Source of the DNA: Bradyrhizobium sp. Ash2021
Lineage (GTDB): Bacteria; Pseudomonadota; Alphaproteobacteria; Rhizobiales; Xanthobacteraceae
Length of the DNA: 64,000 bases
NCBI RefSeq assembly: GCF_031202265.1
Contig: NZ_CP100604.1
Location: 8,662,501-8,726,500, forward strand
Direction of reading: 5' to 3'
The notes below the pieces were generated by a model. It ran no database searches. It was not told where the DNA came from and was given only the letters and a program-made list of their open reading frames with translations. Shown piece after piece: positions 28,190-37,315 of the stretch; position 1 is the first letter of the stretch, and each line of letters begins with the position of its first letter. Both the position numbers and the translations under genes were made by a program.

Positions 28190-29305
28190 ATGCGCGTGAT
28201 GATGCTGGCTGTCGTCGCGGCCCAGGTTGGACTGCTGTATCCCGCCTGCGCGGATACCGAGGCGGAAGCCGACCGGTCGCTGCGCGAGACGCTGCCGCTC
28301 TATGAAGAGAACCGTTGTGCCGACATCAAGGATACGGCGGGACAATTGTTCTGCGGCGATCCCGAACTGCAGAGCGCCGGTGCCCGGCTGAGCAATGCAT
28401 TGCAGGACCGGATCAACCGGATTGCCGATCGCCGGCTTGCGGTCGAAGAGAACGTGGAATGGATCAGAGGCCGCAATTTGAGTTGCGGGATATTTGGCGG
28501 ACTAAGTGTCGCAAGCCGGAACATCCAATCGGTCAAGGCCTGCTTGTTGAAAGAGACGGAGGAGCGGATCGAGATATTGGCCGATCCGAACTTCGATTGC
28601 CTGGCGAACAACACCACCGCCGGCATGCTGATCTGCAGCGATCCCGCCCTGGCGATCGCCGACAGGGAGCTCGACGGTCACGTTGTCGCGCTGATCGCCA
28701 AAATGAAGGACGACGAAGCCAAGGGAGCCTTCGCCGAATACGCCAGATGGATCCGGGCCCGCGACCGCAAGTGCCATCTGGCCGACAAGGACAACGTGCC
28801 GCTGGACGAATTGTCGCCGTCGGAAGGCTGCCTGGCGGACGATATGAGCCGGAAGACAGCCGAGATCATCGCGGCCAAGGGTGACCCGAAACGGGTGTTC
28901 GGCAAGTCCGAGCTTTCGCCCGCCCCCGATGCCGACGCGGTCGATCTGTGTATCGCGCAGATTCATTCAGCCAATGCCTGCGGCGATTTCCTGCGCGTAA
29001 GCCGCATCATCCAGCTCGATACCGAAGTGTCGGCGGAGGCCGCCCTGGTGACGGCCGAAGTGGAAATGAAGGTTCTCTCGCCATTCGCCGTCTGCAGCCC
29101 GATCGCGTCGACCTGCACCGGAACCTGCTGGGACTTGGGCTCGGGGCAGGCAAAACCGTCGCCGGGAAGCCGGGAGAGCCTGCCGCTCGCGCACCGGCTT
29201 AGAATCGAGAAGTCATTCGCGTTTCAGAAGGCCGACAACGGCTGGCGCTGCAACACCGGTACGCTGCAGCCGATCGAACTCGGGGTCGCGCTGAGCGGGC
29301 CGTAG
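28190..29305 (+). CDS. Secreted cysteine-rich protein with LprI-like (DUF1311) repeats
   Basis: A 371-residue protein with a signal peptide (MLAVVAAQVGLLYPACA). Two LprI-like units are visible, each with a Cys near the start and an R-x-R-x-x-x-C end: LFCGDPEL...IRGRNLSC and LICSDPAL...IRARDRKC. In mycobacteria LprI inhibits lysozyme; in proteobacteria the role is mostly unknown. The last 100 residues, with CTGTCWDLG, are unassigned. It follows the LapG-like gene by 156 bases in the same direction and may be co-expressed. Confidence 0.75.
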   Translation: MRVMMLAVVAAQVGLLYPACADTEAEADRSLRETLPLYEENRCADIKDTAGQLFCGDPELQSAGARLSNALQDRINRIADRRLAVEENVEWIRGRNLSCGIFGGLSVASRNIQSVKACLLKETEERIEILADPNFDCLANNTTAGMLICSDPALAIADRELDGHVVALIAKMKDDEAKGAFAEYARWIRARDRKCHLADKDNVPLDELSPSEGCLADDMSRKTAEIIAAKGDPKRVFGKSELSPAPDADAVDLCIAQIHSANACGDFLRVSRIIQLDTEVSAEAALVTAEVEMKVLSPFAVCSPIASTCTGTCWDLGSGQAKPSPGSRESLPLAHRLRIEKSFAFQKADNGWRCNTGTLQPIELGVALSGP

Positions 29306-29332
29306 CGGGCCATCGGGTCAAAAAGTAGCGAT

Positions 29333-29455
29333 CGTCATTGCGAGGAGCCAACGGGTCGCGCGATTGCGCGCCCGATGACAGGCTCCGCGACGAAGCAATC
29401 CATTCTTTCTTTCCGGCGCAAGATGGATTGCTTCGCTTCGCTCGCAATGACGAGG
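29333..29455. repeat. Palindromic intergenic repeat element
   Basis: The left arm reads gtcattgcgaggagcc and the right arm ends cgctcgcaatgacgag, with nested aagcaatccattc / gatggattgcttcg arms. It sits between convergent genes ending at 29305 and 29478. A close relative is at 42587-42697. Confidence 0.8.
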
Positions 29456-29477
29456 TACATCGTTCTGAGCAGTCTCC

Positions 29478-30677
29478 TCAGAACATCAAATTGTCCTGCA
29501 TCAGCACCCAGCGGCCGTTCTTGATCTGCTGGACCTGGGTGATGGTGCTGGCGAGATGGTTGGTCTTGGAGAAGATCGTCGGCGGCGAATTGAAGATATC
29601 CAGGAACTTGTCACCGGATTCCAGCGCGTCGAGCATTTTCTGACCCGTCAGATCCTTGCCCGCCTTGTTCGCGTAAAACGCGAACGTCGTTACCGCGTTG
29701 TAGCCGATGATCGCCTGGGTATTGGCGTCGGTGCCGAACATCTTCTTGTAGTTGGCCAGCCACTCCTTGACCTTGCCCTTGGCCGTATCCTCGTAGGGAA
29801 TCTCGAAAGCGGCGGCGGCGTAGAGGCCTTCGACCGCGTCCTTGCCGAGCGCCGGCACGTCAAGCACGTTGGTCGGCGTGGCGCCGAGGAAGGTGACGTC
29901 CCAGCCGAGCTTCCTGGCTTCGCTCATCGCGCCGATGGTCTCGCGGATCACGGTGCCGAGCACGACGAGATCGCAGCCGTCGGACTTCATCTTGGCGACC
30001 TGGGCGCTGAAATCGGACGCGCCGCGCTTGTAGGTCGTCACCGAGGCCGCCGGCACCTTCATCGCGTCGAGCTGCTGCGTGAAGCCGTCGAGCACGTTTT
30101 TGCCGTACTCGTCGTCCTGGTGCATGATGCAGGGCTTTTTGAAGCTCTTCGCCTCCATCATGTATTTGAGCGCGGCGCGCGTGCTCTCGACATAGGGCAG
30201 CAGATTGTTGAACTTCAACCGCTCCTGCGGCTTGGCCGGATCGAACTTGAAGGTGAATTCGGCCGCCGTCAGCGGGAACAGTTGCAGCACGCCGGCGTCA
30301 AACAGGATATCCTGCGCAGCCAGCACGGTCGGCGAGCCCATCGGCCCGACCATGGCGAAAACCTTGTCGCGCTCGATCATTTTTTGCGACGCCAGCACCG
30401 CCTTCTTGGGATCGTAGCCGCTGTCCTCGAGGATCATCTTGATCTTGCGGCCGTTGATGCCGCCGCTCGCATTGATCTCCTCGACCGCCATCTTCATGCC
30501 GTTGGAAACCGGAACGCCCCAGACCTTGATCGGCCCGGACAGATCCTGATGGGTGCCGATCACGATCTCGGTCGCCGAGATGCCTTCATTGGTGACCTTG
30601 GTTTGGGCCGCGGCCGGCAGACCGGTCAGCGCCAGCGCGCTCGCCGCAAGGCACAACGCCCATAACGATTTCGACAT
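29478..30677 (-). CDS. Branched-chain-amino-acid-type ABC transporter substrate-binding protein (LivJ-like)
   Basis: A 399-residue periplasmic protein. ATG 30677 is chosen for its aggagg ribosome-binding site and the following signal peptide (LWALCLAASALALTGLPAAAQ). The mature part shows the Leu/Ile/Val-binding fold: EIVIGTHQDLSGP, AVEEINASGGINGRKI, AMVGPMGSPT. It is the last gene of the Liv operon. Given the acyl-CoA ligase next door, the ligand may be an aromatic or fatty acid rather than an amino acid (inference from context). Confidence 0.92.
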   Translation of the reverse strand: MSKSLWALCLAASALALTGLPAAAQTKVTNEGISATEIVIGTHQDLSGPIKVWGVPVSNGMKMAVEEINASGGINGRKIKMILEDSGYDPKKAVLASQKMIERDKVFAMVGPMGSPTVLAAQDILFDAGVLQLFPLTAAEFTFKFDPAKPQERLKFNNLLPYVESTRAALKYMMEAKSFKKPCIMHQDDEYGKNVLDGFTQQLDAMKVPAASVTTYKRGASDFSAQVAKMKSDGCDLVVLGTVIRETIGAMSEARKLGWDVTFLGATPTNVLDVPALGKDAVEGLYAAAAFEIPYEDTAKGKVKEWLANYKKMFGTDANTQAIIGYNAVTTFAFYANKAGKDLTGQKMLDALESGDKFLDIFNSPPTIFSKTNHLASTITQVQQIKNGRWVLMQDNLMF

Positions 30678-30771
30678 TTCAATCCTCCTGGTTGGCCCGT
30701 GTTGAGCGAAGGGTGGGGCCTTGTTGTCCTTCGCCGCTTTCGATGCGTCGCTCCAAAGGTCCTGACGGCCT

Positions 30772-32610
30772 TTACGCCACCGCCCGTTCGCCATACATGG
30801 CGTCGATCTCGGCGGCGTAACGCCTGTTCACGAAACTGCGCTTCAGCTTCATGGTCGGCGTCAGTTCCTCGTCCTCGGGCGTCAATTGACGCTCGATCAG
30901 GAAGAATTTCTTGATGGTTTCGACGCGGGCGAAATTGGCGTTGACCGCCTCGATCTCGCGCTGGATCAGATCCTGGATCTCCGTGGCACGGCACAGGCTC
31001 GCATAATTGGTGAAGGGAATGTCGTGGTCCTGCGCGAATTTTTCGACATTCTCCTGATCGATCATGACGAGGCAGGTCAGGTACGGCCGCTTGTCGCCGA
31101 TCACAACGGCGTCCGAGACGTAGGGCGAGAATTTGAGCTGGTTCTCGATCTCGGATGGCGTGATGTTCTTGCCGCCCGAGGTGATGATGATGTCCTTCAT
31201 CCGGTCGGTGATCTTGACGAAACCTTCATTGTCGATCGAGCCAACGTCGCCGGTGTGCAACCAGCCCTTGGCGTCGATGGTCTCCGCGGTCTTTTCCGGC
31301 TGGTTGAGGTAACCCATGAACAGGAAATCGCCCTTGATCAGGATTTCACCCTTCGGGCAAATCATCACCTCGCCCCAGGGGGCGGCCTTGCCGACCGACC
31401 CGAGCTTGATGCGGTCCGACGGCATCATGGTGGCGACGCCGCAATTCTCGGTCTGGCCGTAGACCTCGCGCATGTCGATGCCGAGCGCGAGATACCAGCG
31501 GATCAGGTCCGGCGCGATCGGCGCTGCGCCGGTGAAGGCGATCCGGCAGCGATCGAGCCCGAGCATGCGGCGGATGTTGCGGAACACCAGCCAGTAGGCG
31601 GCGTGGTTGGCAAGCTTCAGCGACAATGGCGGGGTTTCGCCCTGCAGCCTGCATTCGGTCATGCGATTGCCGATCGCGAGCGCGCGGCGGTACATCCAGT
31701 TCTGGAACGGGGTCGCGTCCTTCAGCGCGATCGTGATCCCCGAATAGAATTTCTCCCAGATCCGCGGCACCGCGAGAAACGCAGTCGGCTGCACCTCGCG
31801 CAGATTGTCGGGCACCGTTTCCGGGCTTTCGGCGAAATTCATCACCGATCCCAGCGCCAGCGAGATGTAGTACCCGCCGACCCGCTCGGCGACGTGGCAC
31901 AGCGGCAGGAACACCAGCCGCTCTTCGCTATCGGTGGACGGAAACAGATCGTTGGCGTGGCGCATCTGATGCGTCACGCTGCGGTTGGAATGCATCGCAC
32001 CCTTGGGCGGACCTGTGGTGCCGGAGGTATAGACCAGGATGGCGAGATCGCCGCTGCTGCGGCTAGCGACCATCTGATCCCACACTGCTTCATTGCCCTG
32101 GGCGTGGTTGCGCCCCAACGCCATGAATTCGGCCAGCGACATCACCATCGGGTCGACAAAACCGCTCAGCCCTTCCATGTCGAACACGACGATCTTTTCC
32201 AGCGTCGGGCAACGCGCGCGACAGCTCAGGAGCTTGTCGAGCTGCTCTTCGTCTTCGGCGAAGACGACGCGGGTAGCGGAATCGTTTATGAGATATTCGA
32301 TCTGCGCGGACGAGTCGGTCGGGTAGATACCGGAAGACACGCCGCCGGCGCAGAGGATGCCCATGTCGGCGAATACCCATTCCGGCACGGCATTGGCGAT
32401 GATCGAGGCGACGTGGCCGGGGCGGAAGGCGATGGCGTGCAACCCGTAGGCAATATCCCTGGATATCTGCAGCCACTGCCGCCAGCTGGTCGGCTGCCAG
32501 ATGCCGAATTTCTTTTCCCGGATCGCGGGCTTGTCGCCGCGCGTTTCAGCGGCCAGCAGAAAACTCTTCGCGATCGTGTCGGCAACCGTCAGCACTGCCG
32601 GTCCGGCCAT
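30772..32610 (-). CDS. Long-chain/aryl acyl-CoA synthetase (AMP-forming)
   Basis: A 612-residue ANL-superfamily enzyme. ATG 32610 follows a gggagagggag stretch. The P-loop YTSGTTGPPKGAM, the YGQTEN motif, GWLHTGDVG and the C-terminal hinge/lysine region (TPTMKLKRSFV) are all present, so adenylation and thioesterification should both work. The long form with an SVGKAAPW stretch resembles FACL/FadD15-type ligases. It is embedded in a Liv operon between LivF and the binding protein, suggesting immediate activation of the imported acid. Confidence 0.92.
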   Translation of the reverse strand: MAGPAVLTVADTIAKSFLLAAETRGDKPAIREKKFGIWQPTSWRQWLQISRDIAYGLHAIAFRPGHVASIIANAVPEWVFADMGILCAGGVSSGIYPTDSSAQIEYLINDSATRVVFAEDEEQLDKLLSCRARCPTLEKIVVFDMEGLSGFVDPMVMSLAEFMALGRNHAQGNEAVWDQMVASRSSGDLAILVYTSGTTGPPKGAMHSNRSVTHQMRHANDLFPSTDSEERLVFLPLCHVAERVGGYYISLALGSVMNFAESPETVPDNLREVQPTAFLAVPRIWEKFYSGITIALKDATPFQNWMYRRALAIGNRMTECRLQGETPPLSLKLANHAAYWLVFRNIRRMLGLDRCRIAFTGAAPIAPDLIRWYLALGIDMREVYGQTENCGVATMMPSDRIKLGSVGKAAPWGEVMICPKGEILIKGDFLFMGYLNQPEKTAETIDAKGWLHTGDVGSIDNEGFVKITDRMKDIIITSGGKNITPSEIENQLKFSPYVSDAVVIGDKRPYLTCLVMIDQENVEKFAQDHDIPFTNYASLCRATEIQDLIQREIEAVNANFARVETIKKFFLIERQLTPEDEELTPTMKLKRSFVNRRYAAEIDAMYGERAVA

Positions 32611-32701
32611 GCTCGTTTCTCCCTCTCCCGATCCGCCCGGACGCCGGCTTGAGCCAGTCTTTTCCCGGAAACACAGCCTTAAACCTAACGCCAAGTCGCT
32701 C

Positions 32702-33481
32702 TCAGCGCCATGTTTTCTTCTTTTTCCAGCGCCGCTCACCCCGCGCGCCCTCTTCCTTGGCGCCCAGATAGAACTCCTGGATGTCCTTTGAATGCATCAG
32801 CCGCTCGCAGCTGTCGTTCATCACGACACGGCCGATTTCCAGCACGTAACCGTAATGCGCTGTCTCCAATGCAACCTTGGCGTTCTGCTCGACCAGCAGG
32901 ATCGACATGCCCTGCTCCTCGTTGACCCGCCGGATGATGGTGAAGATCTCCTTCACCAGGATCGGCGACAGCCCAAGCGACGGTTCGTCCAGCAGCAACA
33001 GCGTCGGACGGTTCATCAGCGCGCGCCCGATCGCCAGCATCTGCTGCTCGCCGCCGGAGAGCTGGCCGGCCGGCTGGTTGAGCCGCTCCTTCAGCCGCGG
33101 GAAATAGCCGTAAACACGTTCGAGATCCTCGGCGACGCCGTCGCGGTCGCGGCGCGGATAGGCACCCATCATCAGGTTTTCGCGCACCGAGAGGAACGGA
33201 AACACTTCGCGTCCTTCGGGCACATGGCTGAGGCCCAGCCGCACGATCTTGTCGGCTTCCATGCGCTGGATCGGCTTGCCGAGGAATTCGATCGAGCCCT
33301 TTTGCGGATCGAGAATGCCAGAAATTGTTTTCAGCACCGTGGTCTTGCCGGCGCCATTGGCCCCCAGCAGGGTGACGATCTGCCCGCGCGGCACCTCGAG
33401 GCTGATGCCGCGGATCGCCATGATCGGCCCGTAGTAACTCTCGATGTTGCTGAGCTTCAGGATGATGTCCGGCGTGCTCAT
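32702..33481 (-). CDS. Branched-chain-type ABC transporter ATP-binding protein (LivF-like)
   Basis: A 259-residue ATPase from ATG 33481, preceded by gaggatg. Walker A is GANGAGKT, the signature SGGEQQMLAIGRAL and Walker B LLLLDEPSLGLSP. LivF proteins drive transport with LivG, encoded 10 bases upstream. The C-terminus has an unusual lysine-rich tail (RRWKKKKTWR) beyond the normal LivF end. Confidence 0.94.
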   Translation of the reverse strand: MSTPDIILKLSNIESYYGPIMAIRGISLEVPRGQIVTLLGANGAGKTTVLKTISGILDPQKGSIEFLGKPIQRMEADKIVRLGLSHVPEGREVFPFLSVRENLMMGAYPRRDRDGVAEDLERVYGYFPRLKERLNQPAGQLSGGEQQMLAIGRALMNRPTLLLLDEPSLGLSPILVKEIFTIIRRVNEEQGMSILLVEQNAKVALETAHYGYVLEIGRVVMNDSCERLMHSKDIQEFYLGAKEEGARGERRWKKKKTWR

Positions 33482-33491
33482 GGCATCATCC

Positions 33492-34250
33492 TCATGCGCC
33501 GAGATAGGCGGCAACGACGTCGGGATGGCGCTGCACCTCGGCCGGCGAGCCCATCGCCAGCACGCGGCCGTAATTGAGCGCGATCACGCGGTCCGACACC
33601 CGGTTCACCAGCGTCATGTCGTGCTCGACCATCAGCACGGTGATGCCGAGCTCGGTCTTCATGTCGCGGATCCAGAACGACATGTCGCCGGTCTCCTCGA
33701 CATTGAGCCCGGAGGACGGCTCGTCGAGCAGGATCAGTTTCGGCTCCGAACACAGCGCGCGCGCCAGTTCGATCACCTTGCGCACGCCGTAGGGCAGCCC
33801 GGAGATCAGCTTGTCGCGGTAGGGTTCGAGATCGAGGAATTCGATCACCTGCTCGACCCGGCGGCGATGGGCTTTTTCGCTGGCGCGCACGCTCGGCAGG
33901 AACAGCAGTTCCTGCCAGAGTTGGGTGGTGGAGTGGCGGTGGCGGCCGACCAGCAGGTTGGACAGCACGGTGGCATTCTCGAACAGTTCGATGTTCTGGA
34001 AAGTGCGGGCGATGCCCAGCCTTGCGATGTCGTAGGATGGCTGCTGGGTGATATCCTGGTCCTCGAAGAAGATCTTTCCCGAGGTCGGCGGATAGATCCG
34101 CGAGATCAAATTGAAGATCGAACTTTTTCCGGCGCCGTTGGGCCCGATGATCGAGAGGATCTCGCCCTTCTCCACCACAAAACTGACGGCGTCGACCGCT
34201 TTCAGGCCGCCGAAATGCAGGGACAGATTCTCGGCGCGAAAATAGCTCAT
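33492..34250 (-). CDS. Branched-chain-type ABC transporter ATP-binding protein (LivG-like)
   Basis: A 252-residue ATPase starting MSYFRAENLSLHFGGLKAVD. Walker A is GPNGAGKS, and Walker B LILLDEPSSGLN. The signature region is degenerate (LPYGVRKVIELARAL instead of LSYGQQR-), as often in LivG. The start overlaps the end of the LivM gene by 4 bases. Confidence 0.94.
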   Translation of the reverse strand: MSYFRAENLSLHFGGLKAVDAVSFVVEKGEILSIIGPNGAGKSSIFNLISRIYPPTSGKIFFEDQDITQQPSYDIARLGIARTFQNIELFENATVLSNLLVGRHRHSTTQLWQELLFLPSVRASEKAHRRRVEQVIEFLDLEPYRDKLISGLPYGVRKVIELARALCSEPKLILLDEPSSGLNVEETGDMSFWIRDMKTELGITVLMVEHDMTLVNRVSDRVIALNYGRVLAMGSPAEVQRHPDVVAAYLGA

Positions 34251-35398
34251 CGGTTCCGCTCCGATTTCACGTAGATCTTCTGCCGCTTGAAGGTGGCGCG
34301 CTTGTAGAGCGGGAACAGCTGGAAGAAGAGCTTGATCTTCAACCAGCGGCCGTAGAGGCCGAGCGGCTCGAACAGCACAAACAGCACGATGATGATGCCG
34401 TAGATCGCGCCCTTTAAGCCGTTGGCGGACGCAATGGCAGCGACCTTGTCCTGAACATGCGCCGCAGTTTCCTTGCCTGCGCCGAGCGTCGCTGCCATGC
34501 CCGATATCACGCCGGGCATATCGTCCTTGAGGTAAGTCAGGAACGGATCGATCATGACCAGGAAGATCGCGCCGAGCACCGCGCCGTGCAGGCTGAAGGT
34601 GCCGCCGATCAGGATCACGATGATGAACTCGATCGAGAGCTGCAGCGTGAACATTTCCGGGCTGATGAAGGACAGTTTGTGGGCGAACAGCACGCCGGCA
34701 AATCCGGTAATCGCGGCGCTGATCGCAAACGACTTGACCTTGTAGAGCGAGACGTTGATGCCCATGCTGCGCGCTGCCGTCTCGGAGTCGCGGATCGCGA
34801 CGAAGGCGCGGCCGGTCGGCGAGCGCAGCAGATTGAGCGTGCCGACGATGGTCAGGATCAGGAGGCCAAGACAGAGGAAGTAAAAGGCCGGACTGTCGCG
34901 CGGCACGGATGTGCCGAGCATCTGGATGGTCTTGACCCGCATGCCCTCGTTGCCGTTGGTCACGCTTTCCCAGCGCGCCAAAATCTCCTCGACGATGAGG
35001 GCGAAGGAGATCGTTGCGATCACCAGATAGATGCCCTGCAGCCGCAACGCCGGGAATCCGACCAGCGCGCCGACAACGCCGGTCAACAGCCCGGCAGCGA
35101 GAAAATAGACCGGAAACGGAACGTTGAATTGCTGCAAATACGCCGCCGTATAGGCGCCGATGGCGAGAAAGGCGGCGTGGCCCAAGGATGCCTGCCCGGT
35201 AAAGCCGGTGAGGATCAACAGCCCGACGCCGACAGTGGCGTAGATGCAGACGAACACCAGCTGGCTCATGATATAGCTGGAGAGCACGAACGGCGCGATC
35301 ACCAGCAGCGCGAGCAGGATGCCGTAAGAGACGAAATACCCGCTGTGCGGCACCAGCCGGATGTCGTCTTCATAATCGGTCTTGAACAGGAACCGCAT
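34247..35398 (-). CDS. Branched-chain-type ABC transporter permease (LivM-like)
   Basis: A 383-residue membrane protein from ATG 35398; the longer frame to 35485 overlaps the LivH gene and is not homologous. It contains the LivM core TGFTGQASLGHAAFLAIGAY and about ten helices, with the ATPase-contact loop RDSETAARSMGINVSLYK. It begins one base after the LivH stop. A long hydrophilic C-terminal segment is typical for this group. Confidence 0.93.
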   Translation of the reverse strand: MRFLFKTDYEDDIRLVPHSGYFVSYGILLALLVIAPFVLSSYIMSQLVFVCIYATVGVGLLILTGFTGQASLGHAAFLAIGAYTAAYLQQFNVPFPVYFLAAGLLTGVVGALVGFPALRLQGIYLVIATISFALIVEEILARWESVTNGNEGMRVKTIQMLGTSVPRDSPAFYFLCLGLLILTIVGTLNLLRSPTGRAFVAIRDSETAARSMGINVSLYKVKSFAISAAITGFAGVLFAHKLSFISPEMFTLQLSIEFIIVILIGGTFSLHGAVLGAIFLVMIDPFLTYLKDDMPGVISGMAATLGAGKETAAHVQDKVAAIASANGLKGAIYGIIIVLFVLFEPLGLYGRWLKIKLFFQLFPLYKRATFKRQKIYVKSERNR

Positions 35399-35399
35399 C

Positions 35400-36275
35400 T
35401 TAAACTTTCTTGCGCATGTGAACGCCGAACAGGCCTTCGGGCTTGAGCAGCAGCACCACGAGCAGGACGATGTAGGGCGCGACATCCTTCCAGCCCTGCG
35501 CCAGATAGAAGCCGGCCATGCTCTCGATCACGCCGATCAAGACGCCGCCGACCACCGCGCCCGGGATCGAGCCGAAGCCGCCGAGCACCGCGGCCGGAAA
35601 TGCCTTTAACCCCAGCACCAGCCCGACATTGGAATGAATGAAGGTGATCGGCGCCAGCAGCACGCCTGCGCAGGTGGCGACCGCGGCCGATATCGCCCAG
35701 ACGATCGACACCACGCGCTTGACCGGGATGCCCATGTAATAGGCCGCCAGCATGTTCTCCGAACTGGCGCGCATCGCGGTGCCGAGCGTGGTCCGGTTGA
35801 AGAACAGATAGAGCAGCGCGCACAGGATGACGGTCGCAGCGATCACCGAAAGCTTGTCGTAGGCCAACACCAGCGAGCCGATCCGCAGCACGCCCTGGCT
35901 GAACGGCGTCTCGATCTTGAAGTCGTCGGTGCCCCAGATCATGCCGACGACGGAGCGCAGGAAATATCCGAGCCCGATCGTCGCCATGATGATGGAGAAC
36001 TGCGGATAGCCGAGGATCGGCCGCACCACCACGCGTTCGGCGAGCATGCCGAATAGCGCCATCGCCGCGACCGCACCGGCAAAGCCGATCCAGTAATTGA
36101 GGCCGAGGATGCCGATGAAGGTGAAGGCGAAGAAGCCGCCCAGCATCATCAAATCGCCCTGGGCGAAATTGACGACCTCGGTTGCCTTGTAAACGAGCAC
36201 AAAGCCAAGCGCGATCAGGCCGTAAACGCAGCCAAGCGCGATGCCACTTACGAGCTGCTGAACGAAGTCCAGCAT
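35400..36275 (-). CDS. Branched-chain-type ABC transporter permease (LivH-like)
   Basis: A 291-residue permease from ATG 36275, which follows a gggggaggga ribosome-binding site. LivH marks are LGCVYGLIALGFVLVYKATEVVNFAQGDL, the contact loop TAMRASSENMLAAYYMGI and GFGSIPGAVVGG. It is the first gene of the six-gene operon livH-M-G-F, ligase, binding protein, so the promoter should lie in 36276-36560, shared with the divergent exporter genes. Confidence 0.94.
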   Translation of the reverse strand: MLDFVQQLVSGIALGCVYGLIALGFVLVYKATEVVNFAQGDLMMLGGFFAFTFIGILGLNYWIGFAGAVAAMALFGMLAERVVVRPILGYPQFSIIMATIGLGYFLRSVVGMIWGTDDFKIETPFSQGVLRIGSLVLAYDKLSVIAATVILCALLYLFFNRTTLGTAMRASSENMLAAYYMGIPVKRVVSIVWAISAAVATCAGVLLAPITFIHSNVGLVLGLKAFPAAVLGGFGSIPGAVVGGVLIGVIESMAGFYLAQGWKDVAPYIVLLVVLLLKPEGLFGVHMRKKV

Positions 36276-36562
36276 CGCTTCCCTCCCCCGGATGCGCGGC
36301 GATTCTGACGATCGCCGTTTCGCATCCCGCTTCCGCGCCCTTGGAAGCGCTGAAAGCCGCATATGTCCTGCCCAATTGAGCCAAAAGCGCCGATCCCTGT
36401 CAACAAAGCGCTGGTTGCGGGACCTAGTCACTATTGCGGAGAAGCGGCCGCGGTGCGGTATTCGCCAATATCGCCGCGATTTGCCGCCGGCGATTCACCG
36501 TGCCGAAACGGTTTCGGTCCATGGTCCGGAAGCGACAACGCAAACTGGATTGTCCCGAAATC

Positions 36563-37315
36563 ATGACACCCGATGTATCAGCGCTGCAGGTGCGAGGGTT
36601 AACGAAGCGTTTTGACCGCCCCGCGGTCGATGCGCTCGATCTCACCGTCCGCACGGGCGAGTTTTACGCCCTGCTCGGGCCCAACGGCGCCGGCAAGACC
36701 ACGACGCTGCGTATGGTGGCCGGCCTGCTGCGGCCCGACGCCGGATCGGTCTCCATTCTCGGCATCGATGCCTTGAACGATCCCGTCGCCGCCAAGCAGA
36801 TCATGGCCTGGGTGTCGGACGAGCCGATGATTTATGACAAGCTGACGCCGCTGGAATATCTCGAATTCGTCGCCGGCCTGTGGGGCATCGACCCCAGGGT
36901 CTCCGAACCTTCCGCGCACAATCTTCTGGTCTCACTCGGGTTGGAGCCGCATCTGCACGAGCGCTGCGAAGGATTTTCCAAGGGCATGCGCCAGAAAGTT
37001 GCGCTGGCCGGCGCACTGGTCCACGACCCCCGGCTGATCATCCTGGACGAGCCGCTCACCGGTCTCGACGCGTTGTCGGCACGTCACGTCAAGGGACTGC
37101 TGCAGGAGCGCGTCCGCGCCGGCGCCACCGTGATCATGACGACGCATATTCTGGAAGTCGCCGAACGGATGGCCGACCGGATCGGCGTCATCGCCGCGGG
37201 CCGGCTGATCGCCGAAGGCACGCTCGCCGAGTTGCGCCAGCAGAACGGCAAGAACGACACCAGCCTCGAAGACATGTTCATCGCGCTGGTCGACACCGAG
37301 GCTGCCGCCGCATGA
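36563..37315 (+). CDS. ABC exporter ATP-binding protein
   Basis: A 250-residue ATPase. Walker A is GPNGAGKT, the signature is degenerate as FSKGMRQKVALAGAL, and Walker B is LIILDEPLTGLD. This is the CcmA/ABC-2 type found in exporters. ATG 36563 begins the homologous region; the frame is open back to 36434. The stop overlaps the start of the permease gene by 4 bases, giving a two-gene exporter with no solute-binding protein. Confidence 0.92.
   Translation: MTPDVSALQVRGLTKRFDRPAVDALDLTVRTGEFYALLGPNGAGKTTTLRMVAGLLRPDAGSVSILGIDALNDPVAAKQIMAWVSDEPMIYDKLTPLEYLEFVAGLWGIDPRVSEPSAHNLLVSLGLEPHLHERCEGFSKGMRQKVALAGALVHDPRLIILDEPLTGLDALSARHVKGLLQERVRAGATVIMTTHILEVAERMADRIGVIAAGRLIAEGTLAELRQQNGKNDTSLEDMFIALVDTEAAAA

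Noticed and set aside
30886..32652. A 588-codon plus-strand frame over the acyl-CoA ligase
   Set aside because: Antisense shadow of a ligase with all ANL motifs.
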